A DNA stretch of 64,000 nt, from assembly GCA_037367405.1 (NCBI GenBank), contig JAZKJV010003127.1:248001-312000 (forward strand), read 5' to 3'. The notes beneath the pieces are model-generated. The model was not told where the DNA came from. It did no database searches and was given only the letters and a program-made list of their open reading frames with translations. Numbering within the stretch: the stretch's first letter is position 1; the number at the start of each line of letters is the position of its first letter. Shown here one piece after another: positions 49,126-61,129 of the stretch. The stretch comes from Ottelia alismoides. Taxonomy: Eukaryota; Streptophyta; Magnoliopsida; Alismatales; Hydrocharitaceae. Both the position numbers and the translations under genes were made by a program.

Positions 49126-51727
49126 TATTGGACATGCGAGCGCACTGCGAGCCATTATGCAATAAATGTTATTTCACATATCATTCCCTGATCTGAAATG
49201 AAGAATAAATAATTTTCATAATAGGTCCCTTAGTACAATTAGGGTTATGTACCACAGCTATCTTAATGATCATACAACTGTTGATTCAATTATTGAATCA
49301 TAGAGGCTGGTGATTGGATAAATATCTGAAGAGTTAGATTGAGGACTCATCAAGCACCGTCAAGTGATTATTAAGAGATGATCTCCAGCCTGAGTAGGAG
49401 ATGGCAATCCTTTCTTACATAGGCTGATATTTGACCGACCTCTTGATGCATGTCCTCTGCATAGGAATAGAGATTCAAAGGTGTCAGATTAGTTAGGTCA
49501 AAGAGTTGACTTAACAAGATCGAGATAACTAAAGACCTATATCGTATGTTGTTACGGTATAGGCACGCATCCTCTGACCGGAGACAGATGTGTTACTATA
49601 TGTTTGAGTACGTACATTTCGCAGACCAATAGGTTGATGACCTAACCAAGGTCTATGCACCGGCGCGCATGCAAGGGCATATGAGTAATACGATCTCTCA
49701 AATGGATCATACACGTTCAATACTGAACCGGAAGACATGAGCTCACTCATGAGATATTGGGAAGAATCAAATTCCGTGCACGGTCGTCTCGCTTTGGAAG
49801 CTTGACTGAATTTGGAGGTTTGATAGATACTTTTGGAAAGTATATGATCATGACCTAGGTATGATATATGCTTTTGGAAAGTATATGATTGATACCAAAT
49901 CCCAATTATCAAATGAGAAACTTACTGATAAAACCCTGAAGTAGACAGTATAAAGTTGATCTAATACTTCAGGTTTATTTTGGGTCTTCCAGTATGCAGG
50001 ATGTACATGTGTTGGGAATACTTGAGGGTGATGTGATCATAAACGATTATATAACCATGACGCTTCCATTCCTAGGGAGTGATGAAATAGGTCTGGATTT
50101 TAGTGACTCCTCTCAGTAGAGAAGTAATCTGATCTTGGTCCAAAAGTTGGACATTGATCTGCATGTGATTCAGATGCAATGAGAAGATGTGATTTGCGGT
50201 CTTGATTTAATCAAGCATCTATGGGAGGCCCGAGATCTGAATTTGAGATGTGATCTCAATATCCAAGTCACTATACGTGGAACAATACAAACGCCATGTC
50301 CTTATCTCCAAGTATCCGCGGAGAAAGCGCATTATCCTTGATAGAGTTCATGGTAATTTCATTGTTGATATTAGTATCCAAGCATCGAGAAAATTGATAA
50401 TTAAATGTGATTTAATTATCATGGATAATATGAATTTGATTCATATTATAAGGAGGGATATCTAAGATAATTAAATGTGATTTAATTATCAAAAATGTGA
50501 ATAATGTGAATGTGATTCATATTATTTTGGCACATGAGAATAGAGATCCAAGATGATTAAATATGATTTAATTATCATGGATATGAATAATATGGGTAGT
50601 ACTATCCATATTAATCATATATATTATAAATGTGATTTATAAAATATAAGAGAGAGCTATTTGTGATTTATATTTGTTAATTAATTATTGATGTGAATTG
50701 GATTCACATTGTATGATTAAGTAAAATATAATTTACATTTTGTTTTGGGATGTGAATGTGATTCACATTTTTCCAATGGCATGATTGCAATATTTCACAA
50801 GATAATTATAAATTATTTTTGTGAAAAAATTTACAACAATTGTTGTTGTAAATCCTGGAGATATCATGAGATAATGTATCTCACGAGATAATGAGATCTC
50901 ATGAGATAATGAGATCTCATGAGATGTTGGTAGCCATCCCCCTTTTTTAGGGGATATAGTTTATCTCCTCATTATCTCCAAGGATAATTGATTGATTTAA
51001 TTTGAATTTAAATATATTTATTTATCAATATATATTAAATTTAATTAAATTAGTTGTTGTTGTTTTTTTACAACAAGATCATAGCCATTGAAAGAAACAC
51101 AAATCAATCTCAACCATTGATTGTGTGTTGTCCATGGACTCCCAAAACCTATATAAGAAGAGGCATGCCTTGCTCTTCGATTTACACCGACTCGATGTGT
51201 CTCTCTCTCTTATTCTCTATACACGTCCTCTCTCTTCCACACTCATGGCTGTCCACCATGGATGCCCTAGAGGGGTTCTTCATTGTCGCAGCATCGTCGT
51301 TATGCTGCCCGATCGTTTGCTCACGCATCTCCGTCTCCTTCGGTGCGCTTCGCTCGTGAAGAAGCCGTCGGATCTCGTGTGTCGAGATCAGGAGATTCGC
51401 CGCTTGGATCAATAAAATGGATTACGAGAAGCACGTGATTCATCCCCGCGCTCGCTAGCATCTCCTCCGTCGGATCGGTCTTGAGACAGGAGGTCTCTTC
51501 GTTTAGAGACTCGATCGCAACAACACTTCAAGAGGTAATCCAATTACTTGTTTTTGGTTTAGATGAGATGATCCGAGATGTGTTCTTAGATCATGTGGTT
51601 TCATCACATAAAAAAAATTTTAATTTCCGCTGCATCGAGCAACTAGTGCGACTAGTCGATCCCGATCGCATTCGATGCGATCATCACGCTTCTGTGATGC
51701 GCTTGAGGATTTCTCCCGTATCCTTAA
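49126..51727 (+). repeat. 3' LTR of the copia element
   Basis: Aligns with 41123-43732 from end to end. The terminal TG has become TA (TATTGGACATG) and the final CA has become AA. It keeps the inverted-repeat ladder (about 50150-50790), the ATCTCATGAGAT repeats and TATATAA at 51150. Confidence 0.92.
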
Positions 51728-51732
51728 ACCTT

Positions 51733-52355
51733 AACTGCCCTTATTTCATACTATTATCCTTATTCATATCTCTCCTGGTCTGGGTGGGTTTGGATTACTC
51801 GGTTTGGGTTGAATTCAATTTGGGTTGCAAAAATGACACCCATCACCCAACAAAATTAGTTTGGGTTGAGATGTTTAGGTGATCGGTTTGGACCGATTGG
51901 GTTTGGTGAAAACCAAATTACCTATATGAAAAGTGTTGTTAATTGAAGGTCAAGTAATGATGGAATCAATGATGTATGAAAATGATGTCAAAGTAAGCAT
52001 GTATTAAACTCAAAAGAGAAGAAGGTTGGAGGAATATGTTCAACATAGATGAAGAAGGTTGGGATATGTACAAGTTGATATGGAATTGTTCAGTAAAGAT
52101 TATGGGATTTTAAAAAATAATTCATGTCATTTAAAGTGGATAGATATCAGAGCATAATTGTGTGGTAATAAGGCATGCTCTTAGTTGTTTATAGTATGTA
52201 ATGATAATATTGAGGATGATAGAGAAAAATTATACTGAGTACAACACATAATAACAACTGAAATAATGTTTAATTAGACAAGGTTGTTAACAAGTTCATA
52301 CTTGAATTCGAGAATCTGAGTTGTATAGTAGAAACACATATGAGGTTAGAATTCT

Positions 52356-52394
<39 letters not shown>

Positions 52395-52690
52395 GTACAT
52401 ATAGATTGGGTTGGTTGGGATTAAACCTTTTGTCATCCGAAAAAGTAGTTTGGATTATTTGGGTGGATTGGGTGGAAGATGTTAGACCCACCAACCGACC
52501 CAATACCGAGAAGGAATATGGTTTGGGTCCAACCCGACTCAAAACCCAAATGATCCAAATCATTCTGACCCATTTTCAACGGTTTGGTTGGGTTATATGG
52601 GTGGACCCATATAATGCCCACCCCTACGTACATCCGTCAAATTTGACATTTTTTATATTCTGACCAAGATTAATGGTCTCATCACATAAG
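51733..52690. other. Spacer with GGTTTGGGTT-rich MITE-like debris and a TA repeat
   Basis: Blocks rich in TTTGGGTTGGGTT and their complement lie at 51776-51910 and 52405-52625. The second ends with ATAATGCCCACCCCTA, resembling plant hAT-type MITE tips. A TA repeat lies at 52359-52390. No gene is seen. Confidence 0.35.
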
Positions 52691-53160
52691 AGTACACCTT
52701 CACAAATACATACTCTTGCCCATAACAAACACTAGCACACATGGATTCACATCTACAAATGCACACACTCCCATTCACTCGCGTTCATATATGCACACAT
52801 TTAAACGTAAACACGATCTTGTACACACAAATTCACCCAAATACATATTTACACATACATACACAAACTCACATAGAGACTTCTACACTTACACATTCAC
52901 ACCAACATGCACACACATTCAAACATATATTTACTCTCATATGCACATTCATGTATTCAAGCATATATATACACAAATTCGCACACAACTACGCACATTA
53001 AAACGCGTACTTATTCATACACATTCAAACATGCTCATACATTGATACACACACATTTACGCGCATTCATTCCCACATGCACTCATACACACATTCATTC
53101 GCACATTCATGCATGTTCACATTCAAGTATGTGCACATGTGTGCACATACAAAAAACCCA
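52690..53160. repeat. Degenerate CA-rich minisatellite
   Basis: Variants of ACACATTCA, CACACAT and ACACAAATTC repeat for about 470 bp. Several frames are open here (for example 52716-53045 and 52907-53416) only because the strand has few Gs. The His/Thr-rich products are not credible proteins. Confidence 0.7.
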
Positions 53161-53169
53161 CTCACACGT

Positions 53170-53615
53170 ATTCATGCCTATACTGGTGCCACCACCGGAT
53201 CTACCGCAAATGCCAAAGCCACCGCCATTCACGCTACCATCGCAAGTGCTGGTGCCATCCCTCACCCTCGTCCTCTACCATTGTCCTTGGCCTCACACAT
53301 TGCCGCTATCAAAGATACCACCAGCACCATCACACGTGCTCACCCTCTACCATCATCTTCGGCCTCCACTAGTACCAACGCCACTACCACCAATGAGAGA
53401 GAGAGAGGTGAAGTAAGTGAGAGAAGAGATGCGAGTGATTGAGAATTACATTTTATAGGGTTAGGGTTTTTTATGGCACACGATTTATATAGGTCCCTTC
53501 TGTGACTACGAAATGTTAGTGGGCAGATTCAGAATTGGTTGTGCCTACAAAATAATCGTAGCATGAACATTTCATAGCTAAAATCACGTAGCCCTAATCA
53601 CACATTCTTGTAGTG
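53170..53615 (-). mobile_element. Truncated CACTA (En/Spm-like) transposon end with promoter region
   Basis: The minus strand begins at 53615 with CACTACAAGAATGTG, the hallmark CACTA terminus. GCTACG/TCGTAG-like subterminal motifs follow within 120 bp (GGGCTACGTG, GCTACGATT, TTCGTAGTC). Further in, a TATA-like CCTATAAAATG and a TC-rich leader suggest a 5' end. No second terminus was found and no transposase is present. Confidence 0.7.
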
Positions 53616-54460
53616 AATCTATGATTTTTAGGTTTGATTTGTTTATTTTCAAACCGAATTCTAATCAAACCTCTATTTAATCGAATCAAACCTAAGTGAA
53701 TATTGAAAAGATAAATTTAAAATAAAAGAAATAGAAATACATGTGGGATTAAATTAGAATGAATATGCATTCGGTTTTTTCTTTTTTTAACTCTTCGTAT
53801 GTTGAAAACTTAAGATTAATAAGGATTTTTCTCTTTGTAAAAATGTCATTATAATATATTTTTTTATCAGTTCGGATGAATAAGAAGGAATAAAGCGGTG
53901 ATAAACGATAAAAAAGGTTTATAATTGTTCTGTCGATTTGATGATAATGAAGGGAAAAGTACTATACATATTAGAAAATGAATGGTGTAACCACGATATG
54001 ATCATTTATTTTGTGATAGTTTATATCAAGATAAAATATATTTATCTTGTAAATATTCACTTGTCTTCAAACAAAGTTCACTTGGTCAGGACAAAACCCA
54101 CTTATCTCGAAATAAGGTCTACTTATCCAGATAAGAATTTGTATATATGTCTATATATAAGTCTTTATTGAGCTTTAAACTAAACAAACCTGAACAAACC
54201 TCCGATTTTAGTTTTGATTCATATATTTTCGAATCGAATCTAAATCCAAATTTTAGCCAGCCAAATCTGACCGGATATCAAAGTTTAGAATTTTCTGACA
54301 CCCTTGAGCATGACGCATCTATATTAATTTATTTTTATCTGGTATATAATTATCTAGTTAAATTCTTTTCGAAAAAAATAGCAAGAAAACCGTGAAAAAC
54401 GGAATCACGTTATCTTGATGACGTACCTGTCTAACAAACAAATCCTAATCCATATGTCAA
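53616..54460. other. Intergenic sequence upstream of the F-box gene
   Basis: AT-rich sequence without a recognised gene. ORFs at 53938-54395 lack domains. Confidence 0.5.
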
Positions 54461-54562
54461 TCAGCAAGCCCTAATTATCACCTCCTCTAATCAGCAAGTC
54501 CTAATTATCACCTCCTCTAATTAGCAAGTCCTAATTATCTCCTCCTCTGATCAGCAAAGTCC
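54461..54562 (+). repeat. 30-bp tandem repeat in the F-box gene promoter
   Basis: Three complete 30-bp units (54461-54490, 54491-54520, 54521-54550) and a 12-base partial copy. Each unit contains CAGCAAGTCCTAATTATC and CCTCCTCT with few changes. The array ends 10 bp before the TATA box. Confidence 0.9.
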
Positions 54563-54571
54563 AAATCCAAC

Positions 54572-54578
54572 TATATAT
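54572..54578 (+). promoter_or_regulatory. TATA box of the F-box gene
   Basis: TATATAT at 54572-54578, 45 bp before the start codon, implies a short 5' leader of about 20 bases. It is the only good TATA near the gene. Confidence 0.6.
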
Positions 54579-54622
54579 GAAGAGAATTTCCGCTGCTGAA
54601 TTATTGTACCAAAGAAACCAGT

Positions 54623-55888
54623 ATGAGTACCGCCGCAGTCGTCGAAGGCCGAGATTGGTCGCTCCTTCCGTCGGAAATATTGTCGGAGATCTTCGACCGC
54701 CTTCCCGTCGTCGATCTCTGCCGATCGCATGCCGTCTGCCGCAGTTGGAATGCTGCACCGGAGATATCAATCCGTCCGCAGGTACCGCGGCTCATGGTTC
54801 CCGACAGAACGGGATCCCACCACGCCTTCTACGATGTCTATTGTAGATATCCAGCAACAAGAGGACCTACAATGGTCAGAACAACCCACCTCCCGCCCAT
54901 TCCGTTCGTGGCGGGCACGTCTCCCGGAGGTTGGGTGCTTCACGTGGACTACTACGGAGACCTCCACGCCCTCAACATCCTCACGGGCGAGCACATTCGA
55001 CCCCCTCCGCTCCTGGCCTTCAGCGGCCTTGCTGAAGTGAAGCGTGACGCGCAAGGCCGCGTCATAGAGTACAAGGCGAGGACCCTGACGAACCTGGACG
55101 GCAACCGGGATTATTGCCGTGACACGCCATCCATCCCCCAATTTTACTATGCACATGCTATCATCGTCTTCCCCGAAGCCTCGAGCCGAGGCCGCTACGT
55201 GGTGGTTGTAATTCGCGGGTATGGTGGTGAGATATCCTTCGCTTGGGAAGGAGACGAGTCCTGGACTGACGCCCACCCTGAGGCAGAGTATGGATGGTTC
55301 GACAGATTACTGCCGCACGATGGTCTCATCTACGCTGTGCATTCCAACGGCATGGTCGCCTCTTTCGACCCCGATCACACTTTGGGTGGCACTAGCTTTA
55401 AGATCGTCGGCGCTCAGTTCCGTGACTCGTCCTCTGCGCTGTGTGAATGGCCCAAGAACGTCATTAACTATCTCGTCAATATCTCCGGTGAGCTGTGGAT
55501 GGTCTCCAGAAGCCAAGAGTACGTCGAGACCAAACGGGACGGTAGATTTTCCGGTGGTAATGACTGCCACAAAACCGCCATCACGTCGGACGTGACTCTA
55601 TACAAGCTCGATAAGCTCCATAACATTTGGAACGAGGCCGACGATTTCGGTGCGGATCGCGCCATGTTTCTCGGTTCCAACCAGCCTTTGGTGCTCTCCA
55701 CCATCGATTTCCCGCAGCTTGAGTCCGGTTTCATCTACTTCACCGATGACTATTGGGATTCCTACGGAACCACACCGGTCATCCGCCACATTGGGGCCTT
55801 CGATATGAACGCCAAGACATTCAACGCATACTATACTTGGTGCCAACGACAAGATGATCATTGCCCACCCGTTTGGTTCTTGTTTTAG
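54623..55888 (+). CDS. F-box protein with DUF295 C-terminal domain
   Basis: A single uninterrupted 421-residue frame starts at ATG 54623 (MSTAAVVEGRDWSLLPSEIL) and ends TAG at 55886-55888. Residues about 14-50 form an F-box (LLPSEILSEIFDRLPVVDLC, then RSHAVCRSWN), which binds the SKP1 adaptor of an SCF ubiquitin ligase. The remainder resembles the plant DUF295/KIB-type domain, a predicted beta-propeller for substrate binding. Length is normal for the family and no intron is needed. Its GC content is far above that of the surrounding transposons, and no frame damage is visible, so it is probably a functional host gene. The substrate is unknown. The upstream ATG at 54577 is in another frame. 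Confidence 0.9.
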   Translation: MSTAAVVEGRDWSLLPSEILSEIFDRLPVVDLCRSHAVCRSWNAAPEISIRPQVPRLMVPDRTGSHHAFYDVYCRYPATRGPTMVRTTHLPPIPFVAGTSPGGWVLHVDYYGDLHALNILTGEHIRPPPLLAFSGLAEVKRDAQGRVIEYKARTLTNLDGNRDYCRDTPSIPQFYYAHAIIVFPEASSRGRYVVVVIRGYGGEISFAWEGDESWTDAHPEAEYGWFDRLLPHDGLIYAVHSNGMVASFDPDHTLGGTSFKIVGAQFRDSSSALCEWPKNVINYLVNISGELWMVSRSQEYVETKRDGRFSGGNDCHKTAITSDVTLYKLDKLHNIWNEADDFGADRAMFLGSNQPLVLSTIDFPQLESGFIYFTDDYWDSYGTTPVIRHIGAFDMNAKTFNAYYTWCQRQDDHCPPVWFLF

Positions 55889-57089
55889 AGTTTCGAATGT
55901 ATTTCTTTCATTAGATTATTTCTCTCTCAGAGACACAGTTAGTAGGACTAGTTGCATTTTTTTCATTTATGCGGTCTCCTCCGTAGGCAATCTGTTTTTT
56001 ATTAATATAGAGATATTTCAAGTAGGGAATGGTTTTATAAATTTATGTGCTCTTCAGAATCTAACTTTTTCTCTCTATGCTTGAGGGGATAAATATTAGT
56101 TTTAGTAATGTTCTATATATATACATTAATGCCATTTTGGTAAATTTAGATTTAGTGAAATATGACATGTGGTTACTATGTGGTCTAGGTTTATTTCTTT
56201 TTGAGACTGTTGGACGATGGAACTTGGAAGTCACGTACAATATTGATGTGTTTAAAGCATGAGCACTGTTCTAAATTTTTAGATAGATTTATGGCGCTAG
56301 TGTTTTCACACATGATTTTAATTTTTTAAGGTCTAGCCCTAGGTCAAAAGTAAGGTTTTAAAAACCGAACCGAATGGATCTCTTCAATCGGATAATCAAG
56401 AACATGGAAAAAATGGTCCAACCATCCGATTTAATTTTAATCAGAAAATAAAAAAAATCAAAATTGGTAAAAATTAGGTTGGATTGCTTGATGCTTGACC
56501 TAGTTGAATCAATTGATCCAAACTACAGGTTCGACTATATTTTTTGAAAAAAAATAGTTTTTTAGTAATTTATTAAAATTCGACTCTATTTTTTGACAAT
56601 AAAATTAGTTATTTAATAAAAATGAAATTTTGTAAAAAAATAAATTATAATCTAATTTCATTCTAACCCATGTGAAACTAGATTATAAAAGTTCACTACT
56701 ATGAGTTGTATATATGTGGACACAATACAATATTCCTTTACATGTTCTCATCTCATGTGTGTCAATATAACCTAGTATCACATCTCCAATAGATTATCTC
56801 TCTCTTCCAATGTTGTGCATGGAATCATTTCCAATTCTCCAATGACGCCTCCACCTAAAGAAGAAGTTGTCTTAATCATAATTTGAGAAGCAGTAAATTA
56901 AGAACACTTGCCATCAATTAGAGTTTGATGAAAACTGTTATATAAATTGACAAAATATATTTACTATGCCTATATAATAAATGATATTTATATTTTTATA
57001 TGTTTATACATGATATTTATATGTTTATATATGCTCTTTGAAGTTTTTTAAAAATATTTATACCCCCAACTTATTAGCAATTACATGTG
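55889..57089. other. 3' flank of the F-box gene with a MITE-like patch
   Basis: AT-rich sequence with possible polyadenylation signals after 55900. The patch 56352-56530 has GGTTTTAAAAACCGAACCGA and later ATCAATTGATCCAAACTACAG, in the style of plant MITEs, but no clear inverted pair was found. No gene is seen. Confidence 0.4.
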
Positions 57090-57599
57090 TGCGAAGGATA
57101 TGGTTAGATCCTCAAGCGCATCACGGAAGCGTGAGCATCGTATCGATACGACGAAGAACGACTAGTCGCACTAGTTGTTCTATGCAACGGAAATTAAAAT
57201 TTTTTATGCGACGAAACCACATGATTCAAGAACACTTCTCGGATTGTTTCGTCTAAACCACAAACAAGTAATAGGATTACCTCTTGAAGCGTGGTTGCGA
57301 TCGAGTCTCTAAAGGAAGAGACATCATGTCTCAAGTCCAATCCGACGGAGGAGATGCTTGCGAGCGTGTTGATGAAACACGTGCTTCTCGCAATCCATGT
57401 TGATGATCCAAGCGGCGGATCTCCTGATCTCGATACACGAGATCCGACGTCTTCTTCATGAGCGAGGCACACCGAAGGAGACAGAGATCCACGAGCAAAT
57501 GATTGGGTAGCATAACGACGACGCTGCGGCGATGGAGAACTCCCTCTAGGGCATCCATGGTGGACGGCCATGAGAGAGGAAGAGAGAGGGCTGACGTGT

Positions 57600-57646
<47 letters not shown>

Positions 57647-59719
57647 TGTTCTCTCTTGTGTTGTGTAAAGAAGAGCAAAGGGGTGCCTCTCCTATTATAA
57701 TATTTTGGGATCCATGGATCTCAATCCATGTGCAATACAAATCCAATGACTCTCAATGATTTGTATTTCTTTCAATGGCTAGGATTTTGTTGGTAAAAAA
57801 CCAACAAATTTAATTTAATAAAAATCAAATATATAATAAATATAATTTGATTTATATCAAATCAATCTCAATTGGAGAAATAGGAAGGAGGCAAGCCTCC
57901 TTCCATAAAGGGGGAGGACGGCTATGAGTCCTATAAGGACTTGGTAGCCGTCCCCTCTCCTTATTATGAAGGGAACCTCCTTTCTATATTACATGAGATT
58001 GCATTATCTCATGATTCTCTCGAATATTTGCAACAAATTTTGTTGCAAATTATTTTACAAAAATAAATCCAATTTATTTTGTGAACATTGCAATTATACC
58101 ATTGGAAATTTGTGAATCACATTCACAACCCAAAATAAAATGTAAATTACATTTTCAATTTAATGTCCAATGTGAATCCAATTCACATCAACATTTAATT
58201 ACAAACGTAAATTATAAATAGCTCTCTCTTATATATTATAAATCACATTTATAATATATATGATAATTAAACCACATTTAATCATCTTAGATCTCTATTC
58301 TTTTATTATCAAATAATATGAATCACATTCATATTATTCACATCTTTGATAATGAAATCACATTTTATTATCTAAGATAACTCTCTCTATAATATGAATC
58401 AAATTCATATTATTTATGATAATTAAATCACATTTAATTATCCATTTTCTCGATGCTCGGATACATATATCAATAATAGAATTTTCCATGAACTCCTTCA
58501 AGGATAATGCGCTTTCTCCGTGAATCCTTGGAGATAAGGACAGGGCGATTGTATTGTTCCACATATAGTGACTTGGATATTGAGATCATATCTCAAATCC
58601 AGATCGCGGGCCTCCCATAGATGCTTGATTAAATCAAGACCGCAAATCTAATCTTCTCATTGCATCTGAATCACATTCAGATCAATATCCAACATTTGGA
58701 CTAAGATCAGATTACTTCTCTGCTGAGAGGAGTCACTAAAATCCAAACCCGTTTCATCACTCCCTAGGAATGGAAGCGTCATGGTTATACAATCGTTTAT
58801 GATCACATCACCCTCAGGTATTCCCAATACCTGTACATCCTGCATACTGGAAGACTCAGAATAAACCCGAAGTATTGGATCAACTTATACTGTCTACTTC
58901 ATGGTTTTATCAGTAAGTTTCTCATTCGATCATTGGGAGTCGGTATCGATCATATACTTTCCAAAAGTATATATCATACCTAATACTTGATCATATACTT
59001 TCCAAAAGTATATATCAAACCTACAAATTCAGTCAAGCTTCCAAAGGGAGATGAACGTGCATGGAATTTGATTCTTCCCAATATCTCATGAGTGAGATCA
59101 TGCCTTCCGGTTCAGTAAATGAACCTGTATGATCCCTTTGAGAGATCATATTACTCATATGTCCTTATATGCACACCAGCGCGTCGGTGTATAGACCTTG
59201 GTTAGGTCATCAACCTATTGGTCTGCCAAATGTACATACTCAGACATATAGCAACACATCTGTCTCCGGTCAGAGGATGCGTGCCTGTATCGTGACAGCA
59301 TACGATATTGAACTTTAGTTATCTGGATCTCGTTAAGTCAACTCTTTGACCTAACTTATCTAACACCTCTGAATCTCTATTCCTATGTAGAGGACCTGCT
59401 TCAAGAGGTCGGTTAGATATCATCCTAAATGAGAAAGGATTGCCATATCCTACTAGGCTGGAGATCATCTCTTAACAATCATTTGACGGTGCTTGATGAA
59501 TCCTCAATCTAACTCCTTAGATATTCATCCAAGCACCAACCTCTATGATTTATTTATTGAATCAACAGTCGTATGATCATTAAGATGGACATGGTACATA
59601 ACCCTAATTGTACTAAGGGACTATTATGCAAATTATTTATTCTTCATTTCAGATCAGGGAATGACATTCGCAATAACATTTATTGCATAATGGCTCGCCG
59701 TGGGCTCGCATGTCCAACA
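57090..59719 (-). repeat. Solo LTR of the 2.6-kb copia family
   Basis: In reverse complement it runs from TGTTGGACATGCGAG (59719) to ATATCCTTCGCA (57090) and aligns with the LTRs at 41123 and 49126. Flanks ATGTG (57085-57089) and GTGTG (59720-59724) look like a decayed target duplication. No primer site or internal sequence adjoins, so it is a solo LTR left by LTR-LTR recombination. GA repeat at 57606-57641. Several ladder hairpins are perfect here (for example 58312-58338, 58390-58414). Confidence 0.9.
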
Positions 59720-59724
59720 GTGTG

Positions 59725-60041
59725 TCCCTGTATTCTTAGAAAAATCACAATTTTGTCCTTATGTGGGTATAATATATGAGCACAATCATAATAAAAGGTC
59801 ACTACTAAGAGTTTTTATATAGGTGTATACATTTATTGTAAAAGAATAGAGGTATAAGTGTTATTGCATGAATTGGAAAAACTTGGAAGGACACAAGTGA
59901 AAAATCCTTTAAATAAATGATGTATTATTATTTATATTAATTTGTATTAAATACTACTCTAACTCGATTCAACACGATTACACCATATGAATAAAACTAA
60001 TCAAATAATAGTTCAATTTCTTCTGGTTCTTATGAACTGTT
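59725..60041. other. Spacer without recognised gene
   Basis: AT-rich, no domain-bearing ORF and no clear repeat. Confidence 0.4.
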
Positions 60042-60466
60042 TGTTGAAAACACGACCCACTGGTATAATCTCCTCTCGAATACTGGTTATTGGGGATACA
60101 AATCTCTGCGGATACATAAACGGATACACAATAGACCATCACCACAAAAGCACGTGAAGAAAAGAACAATCAGATATAACAATAGTCGGTCACCTCTCGC
60201 GACCACCGGAAAGGAAGATCGTCTCTCTATTCCGTTGGTCTCTCATCTCTTTCTTCTCTCCCCTCCCTCTCTAGGGGTTACATTGTTCTTGTGGTGGTGG
60301 TGGTGTTGAAGCAATGCCTCCACCATCCTCTATATATAGCTCAATTACAAACCCATAGTTCTATTTCATTTAAGACTAAAAATAGAATACAACTCAATTA
60401 CTATTAGGATTAGGAATCCTATTTCTTTAGGATCCGGAATCCTATTAAGACTCCAAATTACTAACA
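60042..60466 (-). repeat. Small copia-type LTR
   Basis: On the minus strand it runs from TGTTAGTAATTTGG (60466) to GTGTTTTCAACA (60042), preceded by the polypurine tract AAGGGGGAGAT (60467-60477). TATATATAG lies at 60331-60339. This is the 3' LTR of a minus-strand element. Confidence 0.75.
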
Positions 60467-60777
60467 ATCTCCCCCTTGCGTTGAATTCCATCATGATCTC
60501 TTCATCATCTTGAGTCTGTACGAGACTATGCTCATCATCTGCAGGTCTCATTAGCAGGAACTCATCGCCTTTGGGTGACACATGTCGTTGGATGCACTCG
60601 ATGTGTCACCTCGCACGATCTCCTGCCAGCGGCCGTGAGCAGAATTTTTTGACATCTCTGGTCGATTTCTTCAAGAGACCACCACCATATCACGCCTTCT
60701 CAGGATTGCACTATATACTACATCAACATTCACTCATCGATGTCGAAAACAACACTGAGCCCTATTCTGATACCAAT
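60467..60777 (-). mobile_element. Very short internal region of a copia element (TRIM-like or deleted)
   Basis: Between the polypurine tract (60467-60477) and a Met-type primer site read as TGGTATCAGAAT on the minus strand (60764-60775) there are only about 290 bases. They have no gag or pol motif. Short ORFs here are not credible. Confidence 0.6.
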
Positions 60778-60880
60778 TGTTGGAAACACCACCCACCGGT
60801 ATCATATCCACTTAGATACCAGTTGTTGGAGATACAAATCTCTACGGATACAGAAGCAGACACACAATATGATATCAGAG
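60778..60880 (-). repeat. Partial second LTR of the small copia element
   Basis: TGTTGGAAACACCACCCACC matches the start of 60042-60466 (TGTTGAAAACACGACCCAC), and similarity runs on through GATACAAATCTC and ends near ACACAATA. It then breaks into unrelated sequence. Confidence 0.65.
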
Positions 60881-61129
60881 CGAGGTCATTAGACAATGCA
60901 CAATTTGGTATATATGCTCTAGAGAATGGTCACGATAGGTGATGGAGCACCAGTTATTCACAAGACGAGCAGTACGATAAGAGAGTGGCATGTTCTCGAC
61001 ATCTCTGCTGCAGAAATGCACCACAAGGAGAAGCGGGTGCGATTCACTCTACCAGAGGATGTCAGCACAATCTCTAGTCACAAGGGATTTGTGGTACCGC
61101 ATCATGAGGCACAATACTCAGTTGTGTGA

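Larger units (their letters stand above)
41123..51727 (+). mobile_element. Degenerate full-length Ty1/copia retrotransposon with 2.6-kb LTRs
   Basis: LTRs at 41123-43732 and 49126-51727 enclose a primer site TGGTATCAGAGCCGGG at 43735, a decayed gag-integrase-RT-RNase H region, and the polypurine tract AGTGGGAGAT at 49116-49125. The order integrase before RT is diagnostic of copia. In the first 137 LTR bases I counted about nine differences between the copies. The coding region is saturated with stops, so the element is dead. Confidence 0.93.

Noticed and set aside
52907..53416. 169-codon His/Thr-rich ORF
   Set aside because: It is produced by a G-poor CA repeat, overlaps open frames in the other phases, and has no domain.
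54767..55276. 169-codon minus-strand ORF
   Set aside because: It is antisense to the F-box gene and explained by its GC-rich codons.
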